This document shows, one piece after another, positions 8,940 to 15,193 of a stretch of 64,000 nucleotides of DNA. Origin of the DNA: SYFT01 sp964471115 (GTDB taxonomy: Bacteria; Acidobacteriota; Vicinamibacteria; Vicinamibacterales; SCN-69-37); assembly GCA_964471115.1 (NCBI GenBank), contig CAYYFE010000009.1, positions 1-64,000 of the forward strand, given 5' to 3'. Made by a program: the position numbers and the translations under genes. Each line of letters starts with the position of its first letter. Position 1 is the first letter of the stretch. The notes below the pieces were generated by a model that had not been told where the DNA came from, ran no database searches, and saw nothing but the letters and a program-made list of their open reading frames with translations.

Positions 8940-9951
8940 GCTGAACCGACGCCGGGTCGATTGGCGCAGACGCCTGAACGACGAGCACACTGGTACGACG
9001 AAGCCAGAATCTGTCGCCGCTGGCACCTTCGAATGGCTCTGGTCGAAGGCGACAGCGGCGATCAGCTGTACGACCGTCGGGATCCTTGTTGCCGCCTGCA
9101 GCAGCCCTACAGCGCCGCCGAAGCCGCCTCCTGTGGCCGACGCGACTCCGCCCGTGATTCGTTCGATTTCAGTGCCCTCGTCGCGAGTCGAAGCGGGGCA
9201 GGCCGTTATGATCACGGCCGTTGTTGAAGATGCCGAATCGCCGCTGACGTCTCTTGGCTATTCTTGGTCCGCGAGTGTCGGCACTATTAGTGGAGCCGGC
9301 CTGGTTGCGACATGGACGATACCCCACGGCATCACCAAGGGCTTAGACGTTACGGTTACTCTAGTGGTGACCGAGTCGTACGAGATTGTCGAGAATAATC
9401 AGATCGTGAAGCGACGGTTCGTCGTTTCTAGCGAGTCAGCGGGCTTTAGAGTCCATGACTCAGAGGCTGAGGCCAGGGAGCTGGCTCGCAGGTTCTTGAT
9501 CGATCTGTTCGGCAACTCGAGCGTTCCCCCAAGCGACTGCCTAGCTGACTTCTCCGATCTTTGTGCCAGTATTGCCTATGGTAAGAACGACGAATTGAAT
9601 GACATCATCGCGAACCGAGATCAGGTAGTCATTCGGCAGGCGACGATGCTGCTGCAACGCAGCGAGTGGCGCTCCGCGGATTTTGGGTATATTCATAACG
9701 CAGTTCTGTACGATGATTATTATCGTGATGGACGACTGAAAGCACCAACGTGCGGCGACTTCGAAGTCTCAGTGATATACGGGGATGGCCGATGGTGGCT
9801 ATGCACTAGCCGCTACTTCAGCGAGGATCTGACTGGTTGCCCTGCTATGGTTGACAATCGCCTCGCTGGTCTCATCCTCGGTGATAGTAAGGGGCGATCG
9901 TTTGACGTGTTCGATTTGATCAAGTCGAAGCTGCCCAAGATCGGTCGCTGA
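8869..9951 (+). CDS. Lipoprotein with Ig-like segment, function unknown
   Basis: The frame is open from 8869, overlapping the previous gene by about 70 bp. A lipobox (GILVAACSS) lies about 78 residues in, so the annotated N-terminus is probably too long, but no ATG, GTG or TTG with a ribosome site lies closer; the start is unresolved. After the lipobox come a Pro-rich linker and an Ig-like stretch (GQAVMITAVVEDAESP, then LGYSWSASVGTI), then a ~190-residue C-terminal region with Cys pairs and no family I recognise. The mature protein should be anchored to the outer or inner membrane. Confidence 0.55.
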   Translation: MMSMQHLSAGGRHLNSLFAVRLVELNRRRVDWRRRLNDEHTGTTKPESVAAGTFEWLWSKATAAISCTTVGILVAACSSPTAPPKPPPVADATPPVIRSISVPSSRVEAGQAVMITAVVEDAESPLTSLGYSWSASVGTISGAGLVATWTIPHGITKGLDVTVTLVVTESYEIVENNQIVKRRFVVSSESAGFRVHDSEAEARELARRFLIDLFGNSSVPPSDCLADFSDLCASIAYGKNDELNDIIANRDQVVIRQATMLLQRSEWRSADFGYIHNAVLYDDYYRDGRLKAPTCGDFEVSVIYGDGRWWLCTSRYFSEDLTGCPAMVDNRLAGLILGDSKGRSFDVFDLIKSKLPKIGR

Positions 9952-10096
9952 GCGTCGGACGTCGGGCCGCGATGTCGACTTCGCTGGCCGAGTGAATGTA
10001 CCTAATGCGTACCTCCAACCCAGTTTTCTAGCGTATTTAGCGTTTCAGATGCATCGATTTCCTTAGAAGAGGTGCAAATTCGCGGAATCGCCAGGA

Positions 10097-10235
10097 CCGA
10101 ATCCCACCCTCTCCGCCAACCTTCGCTAATCGCTCCCTACGCCTCTGGCCGCCGAAGCTGCTCACGCAGTGAGCGTCCTGCGCAGGCGGCGAGCAGCTCC
10201 GGTTGGCAAGCCAACAACCTTCGCTAGACGCTCCC
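10097..10235 (+). repeat. 3' end of a tRNA-Ser gene plus its usual downstream flank (integration scar)
   Basis: At 10097-10118 the sequence CGAATCCCACCCTCTCCGCCA equals the T-stem, acceptor 3' strand and CCA of a bacterial tRNA-Ser; no 5' part precedes it. What follows (CCTTCGCTAA and then clusters containing CCGAAGC and GGTTGGCAAGCCAA) closely resembles the bases just downstream of the intact tRNA-Ser at 41531-41620 when read on that gene's strand. So the fragment keeps both a tRNA end and its natural 3' flank, as expected where an element has integrated into a tRNA gene. It marks the right edge of the first accessory region. Confidence 0.65.
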
Positions 10236-11003
10236 TGCACGCGCACGGTGACCGGATTCCACCCGGGCGGGCACAAACACCGTCGTCTCCTCCCGCCGCG
10301 CCAGCACGTTCTGCGCGATGAGCGCGCGCATCTTGTCGAGCGCCTCCGTCACTGACGCGCAGGGTACCTGCCGCCAGCCAGGTTCGCCTTCGTCCGGCCA
10401 GTCGGGTTCAAGCAGCGGTGACTCACGGTCGAGCTCGGCGAGCAGCTCACCAATCGCGATCTTCTGCTCGCGCGGGATGTGACCCATCCAGTAGTGACAC
10501 GTCTTGGCCGTCACCGTGATGACGTTCTTGATCTCCTTGTCGATGCGGAAGTGCGGCGCGGCCGGCAGGTCAAGCCATCGGCCGTCCCGGCGCACGGCCA
10601 CGTTTTCCGTCGTGATCGCGCGCAGCAGCCAGCCGGCCATCACCTCCGAATGGCATGCCACGCGAATCCAGCCCAGGTGCGGTGATTCGGTGGTCGGCAA
10701 CTCGCTGGCCATCGTGAGCCCGCGGCCAAGCTCATCGAGCACATCGAGGTACGCGTCGGGCCGGGCCGCGATCTCCGCCGGCCGCCCCGGGCCGAGCAGC
10801 CGGCCCTTGTGCGGCGGCCCGCCGGCCAGCGCCAGGTCACAAAACGTCTGCCAGATGCGGTCCCAGGCCACCCGGCCGTCCGCGTCGTACTGCAGCCCGG
10901 CCGCCCCCATCGGCTGCGCTTCGAGCGTCCGGTAGGTCTCATGAAACTCCGGCGGCAGCAGAATCCGCAGCCGCGCGTCGATGTTCTGATCCACGCTCGA
11001 CAT
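10224..11003 (-). CDS. Conserved-looking cytosolic protein of unknown function
   Basis: This is a 259-residue soluble protein starting at ATG 11003; an earlier in-frame start would translate a tandem repeat (CTCGCCACC units) and is rejected. Segments such as RLLGPGRPAEIAARP, RWLDLPAAPHFRIDKEIKN and KTCHYWMGHIPREQK look conserved, with Cys/His residues that could bind metal, but I do not recognise the family. It is divergent from the sigma-factor gene. Codon use matches the GC-rich backbone, so it marks the start of chromosomal sequence after the accessory region. Confidence 0.6.
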   Translation of the reverse strand: MSSVDQNIDARLRILLPPEFHETYRTLEAQPMGAAGLQYDADGRVAWDRIWQTFCDLALAGGPPHKGRLLGPGRPAEIAARPDAYLDVLDELGRGLTMASELPTTESPHLGWIRVACHSEVMAGWLLRAITTENVAVRRDGRWLDLPAAPHFRIDKEIKNVITVTAKTCHYWMGHIPREQKIAIGELLAELDRESPLLEPDWPDEGEPGWRQVPCASVTEALDKMRALIAQNVLARREETTVFVPARVESGHRARAGSV

Positions 11004-11009
11004 CCTACC

Positions 11010-11073
11010 CTCGCCACCTCGCCACCTCGCCACCTCGCCACCTCGCAATCTCGCCACCTCGCCAGCAAAAAAT
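11010..11073. repeat. 9-bp tandem repeat (CTCGCCACC)
   Basis: About seven units of CTCGCCACC, one changed to CTCGCAAT, lie between two divergent genes and just upstream of the leftward start codon. An array with the same unit occurs at 23243-23290 in the same position relative to another leftward gene. Variable copy number could alter promoter spacing. Confidence 0.8.
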
Positions 11074-11086
11074 TCGTGGGTTCAAG

Positions 11087-11614
11087 GTGTCCTTGATCGT
11101 CAATAGAAGTGTGGCGGTGCTGCCGGAGGACGAACTGATTCGCGTGTATCGGGATTCGCTGGGCCCGCTGTACGCGTTTGTCTCGCGGCGGGTCGGCGGC
11201 AACCGCAGCCTGGCCGAGGACCTCGTCCAGGACACGTGGATGCGCGCGCTTGACGCCTGTCAGCGGCGGGGTGTGCCCGACGACCCGGCGGCGTGGCTGA
11301 TGCGCGTCGCCCGCAACACGCTGATCGACCACTTCCGGAAGCAGCGGCCCGAGGCGGTGGACCCGGCGCTGCTCGACATCGAAGACGATCGGTTCAGCGC
11401 CGACACCCCCGACTCGGCCGTCATCGTCAGCTGGGGCCTCGCGCAGTTGCGGCGGCCCCACGCGGCGTTGCTCGAGGCGTTTTACTTCGACGGCCGCTCA
11501 GTGGCCGACATCGCCGCTGCCGGCGCCACGTCGGAACGCGCCATCGAAGGCCGGCTGCGCCGCGCCCGCGCCAAGCTGCGCAGGCAACTCGCCCGCGTCA
11601 TGAGGAGAGACTGA
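11087..11614 (+). CDS. ECF-type RNA polymerase sigma factor
   Basis: Region 2 (YRDSLGPLYAFVSRRVG ... AEDLVQDTWMRAL ... AWLMRVARNTLIDHFRK) and region 4 (LEAFYFDGRSVADIAAA ... AIEGRLRRARAKLRRQL) are both present in a 175-residue protein, the usual ECF size. It would direct RNA polymerase to a small regulon. The start is GTG 11087, with GTG 11111 possible. It ends two bases before the next gene's ATG. The partner gene encodes a membrane protein and may act as the anti-sigma factor, although it has no zinc-finger motif. Confidence 0.9.
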   Translation: MSLIVNRSVAVLPEDELIRVYRDSLGPLYAFVSRRVGGNRSLAEDLVQDTWMRALDACQRRGVPDDPAAWLMRVARNTLIDHFRKQRPEAVDPALLDIEDDRFSADTPDSAVIVSWGLAQLRRPHAALLEAFYFDGRSVADIAAAGATSERAIEGRLRRARAKLRRQLARVMRRD

Positions 11615-11616
11615 TC

Positions 11617-12576
11617 ATGCAGGACCCACTCGAACGGCACGTGCCGACCCAGGAATTCGCCGCGCGCCTCGAAGCGCGGATTGCCGGCGACATTCGGCGC
11701 CGCAACCAGGATGCCGGCCGGCCGCGCTGGGCGTCATGGACGCCGCTGCAGGTGGCCGCCGCGGTGACCGCCATCGTTGTCGCCTCGATGGCGGCCGGCG
11801 GCGTGGCGGTCGCCGTCGCATACGAGTCGGCCGAGGCGCAGGTGCGCGACCAGCTGCTGGCCGGCGCGGAGCAGCGGCTGGACCTGGCGCGGCAGCGGCT
11901 GGAACTGGCGCAGCGGGAGCGACAGACCACCGAACGACGATTCGACGTGGGAATGGTGGACACGCAGGCGGTGCTCGAGAGCGGCGTGCAGGTGGCGATC
12001 GCCGAAGCGCAGGTCGCCGGGGCCACGCTGGACCTGGAGGAGATTCGCGCGTCCGGCCGGGAGCCGCGTAAGGAACTCTGGGCGTCCCGCGTTAGAGGGC
12101 GCGACTTCGTCGGCGATCGCCTGCAGGCGGAACTGACGGTGCCCGTCAAGGCGCTCGAAGTCGAGCGCACGTTCATGGAGTCGATCCGCGCTCGCATCGA
12201 GATCGGCACCATGGCGCCGCAGGAGCTGGAGACGGCCCGCGTGCGCATTGCGGAACTCGAGGCGGCGGAGCATGCCATTCGCCGGAGGATCGAGATCCGG
12301 AAGTTGTACCTGTCGGGCCGCATCAACACGACGGTCACCGAGTTGCGCTCGCTCGAGGTGGAGGCCGAGCAGCAGGTCAGTGCGCTCACACCGAAAGTGT
12401 CGCTGGCCCGCGATCAGGTGCGGCTGCTCACCGAGCGCGCGAAGGTCGGTGTCGTGAGCTCCGTGGATGTGGCGGAGGCGGATCTGCGCCGTCTGGAACT
12501 GGAGACCGCGCTGAGCAAGGCTCAGCTCGACCTGACGGTCATCCGGCAGCGGCTGGCGAAACACCGCGACCAGTGA
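11617..12576 (+). CDS. Membrane-anchored coiled-coil protein with TolC-like repeats, possible anti-sigma partner
   Basis: The start is ATG 11617 with AGGAGA upstream. A short cytosolic N-terminus (~45 residues) precedes one membrane helix (VAAAVTAIVVASMAAGGVAVAV), followed by about 240 residues of coiled coil. Two stretches, QRERQTTERRFDVGMVDTQ and LLTERAKVGVVSSVDVAEAD, copy the helical-hairpin turn of outer-membrane efflux proteins, where RFxxGxxxxxDVLxAE marks the periplasmic tip. The layout (cytosolic head, one helix, periplasmic sensor) resembles anti-sigma factors, and it is co-transcribed with the sigma gene; that role is inferred. It cannot be an efflux channel because it has no beta-barrel. 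Confidence 0.65.
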   Translation: MQDPLERHVPTQEFAARLEARIAGDIRRRNQDAGRPRWASWTPLQVAAAVTAIVVASMAAGGVAVAVAYESAEAQVRDQLLAGAEQRLDLARQRLELAQRERQTTERRFDVGMVDTQAVLESGVQVAIAEAQVAGATLDLEEIRASGREPRKELWASRVRGRDFVGDRLQAELTVPVKALEVERTFMESIRARIEIGTMAPQELETARVRIAELEAAEHAIRRRIEIRKLYLSGRINTTVTELRSLEVEAEQQVSALTPKVSLARDQVRLLTERAKVGVVSSVDVAEADLRRLELETALSKAQLDLTVIRQRLAKHRDQ

Positions 12577-12583
12577 CGCGCGG

Positions 12584-13297
12584 CTACAGCGAGACGCCCC
12601 AGCCGCGCAGGATCGCCGCTTCGTCGTCGGCGCTCAGCGCCTTCTTGAACTTCGCGCCCGAGCGGCCCTTGACGCGGCGCTCGCAGTCAGCCCAGGTGGT
12701 GTGGCGCATGGGGATGCCGTCCACGACGCTCACGTAGGAGTGCGCGGGAGCCTTGTCGCGGCGTGGGCCGGACGATCGGGCGGGCACCGAGGTGTCGTCG
12801 GGGACGGTCATCACGTCAATGCCGTACGCATCGAGCGATCCGCGGTACAACGTGACCGGAAGGCCGCGCGCATGGCGATCCGCAATCTCGTCGACGCGTT
12901 CGTTGCCGTCGATGCCCACATGACCGCGCACGTAGTGCCACTCGACCCCCTTGGGGCCGCGGGCCGACACCACGTCCCACAAGGCCTCCCACAGTTCACG
13001 GTTGAGCACGTCGGTGCCTTCGGCCGTCTTCCAGCCGCGCCGCCGCCAGGCCCAGATCCATTCGCGAATGCCTTTGATGACGTAGGTCGAGTCCGTATAC
13101 ACCGACACGGGGCCCTCAGCCGCGCGTATGAACGTCAGCGCGCGAATGGCCGCGGTCAGTTCCATCTGATTGTTCGTCGTGTGTGCCGCGGCGCCGCCCA
13201 GCTCGGTCACCTGCCCGTCTGGCGTCACGATGATGGCGCCCCAGCCGCCGGGGCCGGGATTGCCCTTGGCGGCGCCGTCACAGAACACGATGACCAT
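12584..13297 (-). CDS. rnhA: Ribonuclease HI with C-terminal viroplasmin-like domain
   Basis: Residues 1-145 are a complete RNase HI: catalytic D7, E46 (NNQMELTAA), D69 (YTDSTYVIKG) and D136, with H126 in VRGHVGIDGNERVD. It cuts the RNA strand of RNA/DNA hybrids. Residues about 190-237 (SYVSVVDGIPMRHTTWADC, then VKGRSGAKFKKAL) look like the viroplasmin/hybrid-binding module, which eukaryotic RNase H1 carries at the N-terminus; here it is at the C-terminus, joined by a charged linker. The gene converges on the coiled-coil gene. Confidence 0.9.
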   Translation of the reverse strand: MVIVFCDGAAKGNPGPGGWGAIIVTPDGQVTELGGAAAHTTNNQMELTAAIRALTFIRAAEGPVSVYTDSTYVIKGIREWIWAWRRRGWKTAEGTDVLNRELWEALWDVVSARGPKGVEWHYVRGHVGIDGNERVDEIADRHARGLPVTLYRGSLDAYGIDVMTVPDDTSVPARSSGPRRDKAPAHSYVSVVDGIPMRHTTWADCERRVKGRSGAKFKKALSADDEAAILRGWGVSL

Positions 13298-13360
13298 TAC
13301 ACGATTGTAGTCGGCGCTGGCACGCGCCTTGAACCTCTGACGGGCTGAGGGAGGTTCTAC

Positions 13361-13972
13361 ATGTCAAAACGACCGTATCTGGCACTTCTGACCATGGCCG
13401 CTGTGTGCATTCTTCCAGTGTCCGCCCGCGCGCAGGGCCCGTCGACGTTCGGTCTGAAGGGCGGCTTGACCGCCTCCACGCTGAACGTGGAGGAGCGCCG
13501 CGGCATCGAGGTCAGCTCGATCTGGGGCGCGGCGGCCGGCATCTTCGTCGGCAAGCCGCTCACCGACTCGCTGGGACTGCAGATCGAAGCGCTGGTCAGT
13601 CAGCGTGGCGCACGCGATGAAACCGCGGGGCGTTCCACCACGGTGCGCCTGGCGTATCTCGACGTGCCGGTGCTGCTGCGCGTGGGCAATACGCAATCCG
13701 ATCGGCTGCATGCGCACGCGTTCGCCGGGCCGACCTTCGGCTTCAAGCTGAAGGCGGATGGCCCCAACGACAGCATCTTCGGCGGCGGCAATACCACCGG
13801 CGAAGTGAAGGCGTTTGATCTGGGACTGACGCTGGGCGCCGGCTTCGACGTCGACCGGATCTCCGTGGACGCGCGCTACACGTTCGGCCTGAGGAACGTG
13901 GCCGTGGCGCCCTCGGACGGGGTGGTGAAGAACCGCTCCTTCGCGCTGCTGTTGGGCTACCGGTTCCGCTGA
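13361..13972 (+). CDS. Outer-membrane beta-barrel protein
   Basis: This is a 203-residue protein with a signal peptide (cleavage after ARA) and GGAGG just upstream of the ATG. The mature part has alternating strands (TFGLKGGLTASTLNVE, GIEVSSIWGAAAGIFVGKPL, GLQIEALVSQRG, AYLDVPVLLRVG) and a C-terminal aromatic-ending strand (SFALLLGYRFR), typical of eight-stranded OMP_b-brl_2 (PorT-like) barrels. Function is unknown; such proteins are surface or assembly factors. A strong palindrome follows the stop. Confidence 0.8.
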   Translation: MSKRPYLALLTMAAVCILPVSARAQGPSTFGLKGGLTASTLNVEERRGIEVSSIWGAAAGIFVGKPLTDSLGLQIEALVSQRGARDETAGRSTTVRLAYLDVPVLLRVGNTQSDRLHAHAFAGPTFGFKLKADGPNDSIFGGGNTTGEVKAFDLGLTLGAGFDVDRISVDARYTFGLRNVAVAPSDGVVKNRSFALLLGYRFR

Positions 13973-13990
13973 GCGCGGAGGAGGAACAAT

Positions 13991-14030
13991 GAGCTCGGAG
14001 GTCATTTCCGGAGAAATGACCTCCGAGCTC
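13991..14030. repeat. Palindrome with 17-bp arms between convergent genes
   Basis: Arms at 13991-14007 and 14014-14030 are perfectly complementary (GAGCTCGGAGGTCATTT) around a 6-base loop. The same arms recur at 63396-63445. The last arm plus the next base form the TGA stop of the leftward gene at 14029. It may act as a two-way transcription barrier or as a REP-like element; no T tract is present. Confidence 0.85.
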
Positions 14031-14253
14031 AGAACGTGCCGTGGCGCCGCCGGAACGAGACGAGCAACACGGCGCCGACCGCCATCGCCAGTCCTCCGGC
14101 GATCGGCGGAATCGGAATGCGTTCCTGTTCTGTTGCCGTCACGGCCAGCGGTCCGGCCTCCAGCACCGTTTCGGTGGACGTCCACCGGATGCCGCCGGAG
14201 ATCAGCGCCACCGCGCCGGCAATGATGAGCAACAGGCCCAGAATTCGGATCAT
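14029..14253 (-). CDS. Small two-helix membrane protein
   Basis: This is a 74-residue protein with helices at residues about 3-20 (ILGLLLIIAGAVALISGG) and 45-65 (PPIAGGLAMAVGAVLLVSF), separated by a short exported loop. ATG 14253 is chosen because GGGAGG lies six bases upstream. Small proteins of this type with an IRILGxxLIxxG start are common in Gram-negatives, with no defined function. The stop codon is part of the palindromic repeat. Confidence 0.7.
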   Translation of the reverse strand: MIRILGLLLIIAGAVALISGGIRWTSTETVLEAGPLAVTATEQERIPIPPIAGGLAMAVGAVLLVSFRRRHGTF

Positions 14254-14304
14254 GATGACCTCCCGGCAGGAAGCCATGCATGAACCGTTCCACCCGGCCG
14301 TGGC

Positions 14305-14808
14305 CTATTGGCTGGCGTGCCCGCGCATGAGCGCCACCAGCTGGTCAAACGCGGCCCCCCAACCGTCGTGGAACCCCATTTCTTTGTGGCGGCCGGCCCC
14401 GGCGGCATCCGCATGGATCGCCGTCGCGCGATACCGTGTCCCGGTGCCGTGGGGTTCGACGTCGATGACCGCGGTAAACAGGAACGCGTCGTCCACCGTT
14501 GGGCGGATGGTGGGCCGGTAACCGGGGCCCATCGCGCTCGTCCACACCAGCTTGCGGCCCTCCACGACCTCGACGACGCAGCCGGGATCGTGTTCGACGC
14601 GTTGTCCCTCAGGGGACTCCATGACGACGCGGAAGATGCCGCCGGGGCGCAGGTCCAGGTCCACCGACACGGTCTTCCATGGGGCGGGCGTGAACCACTG
14701 CACCATGATTTCGGGCGTGGTCCAGGCCTTCCACACCAGGGCGGGAGGGACGTCGACCACGCGCTCCAGCACGAGGTCGAGGTCGGGATTCAGAGGAAAT
14801 GGCGTCAT
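14305..14808 (-). CDS. SRPBCC / AHSA1-type protein
   Basis: The 167-residue protein has the START/SRPBCC ligand-cavity fold: LVLERVVDVPPALVWKAWT near the N-terminus, then MVQWFTPAPWKT, and a C-terminal amphipathic helix (GFHDGWGAAFDQLVALMR). This is the AHSA1 group usually called polyketide-cyclase/Hsp90-activator-like. It is co-transcribed with, and overlaps by ATGA, an ArsR regulator, a very common bacterial pair. The ligand is unknown. Confidence 0.88.
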   Translation of the reverse strand: MTPFPLNPDLDLVLERVVDVPPALVWKAWTTPEIMVQWFTPAPWKTVSVDLDLRPGGIFRVVMESPEGQRVEHDPGCVVEVVEGRKLVWTSAMGPGYRPTIRPTVDDAFLFTAVIDVEPHGTGTRYRATAIHADAAGAGRHKEMGFHDGWGAAFDQLVALMRGHASQ

Positions 14809-15143
14809 GACTGTGGCTCCTTCATTTTCAAGAGGTGGGCGTCGAGCTGGTCGAGCCGGCGGGTCCACCGATCCCGCTGGCGATTGAGCCACGCGTCGGC
14901 GCGGGTGAGCGACGCGGGCACGAGGGTGTACGTGCGAACACGGCCGGTCTTGGTGGACGTCACCAGGCCGCAGTCCTCCAGGACCATCAGGTGCTGCGTG
15001 AACGACGGCAGCGCCATGTCGAACGGTTGCGCCAGTTCCGTGACCGCCGCGGGACCCCGGCTCAGGCGTTCGAGCACGGCGCGGCGCGTGGGATCGGCCA
15101 GTCCACGGAAGATGGCGTCCAGCGACGGCTGTTGGTTAGGCAC
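14805..15143 (-). CDS. ArsR-family transcriptional regulator
   Basis: This is a 112-residue winged HTH: IFRGLADPTRRAVLERLSRG, VTELAQPF and MALPSFTQHLMVLEDCGLV (recognition helix), then a wing with TKTGRVRTYTL. The ArsR metal-site Cys pair is absent, so it is of the non-metal type that accompanies SRPBCC genes and usually represses its own operon. The start is GTG. An inverted repeat (GTTAGG/CCTAAC) spans that start codon. Confidence 0.9.
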   Translation of the reverse strand: MPNQQPSLDAIFRGLADPTRRAVLERLSRGPAAVTELAQPFDMALPSFTQHLMVLEDCGLVTSTKTGRVRTYTLVPASLTRADAWLNRQRDRWTRRLDQLDAHLLKMKEPQS

Positions 15144-15152
15144 GAACCTAAC
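15135..15152. promoter_or_regulatory. Candidate operator over the ArsR start codon
   Basis: Six-base arms GTTAGG and CCTAAC flank a 6-base spacer that contains the start codon of the leftward arsR-like gene. Read on the minus strand, a TTGACA hexamer at about 15171-15176 with TACAGT 18 bp later gives a plausible promoter just upstream. A repressor bound here would block its own operon. Confidence 0.45.
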
Positions 15153-15193
15153 TGTAGGCGCGCGGCAATACTTATGTCAATACCTAAGTAAAC

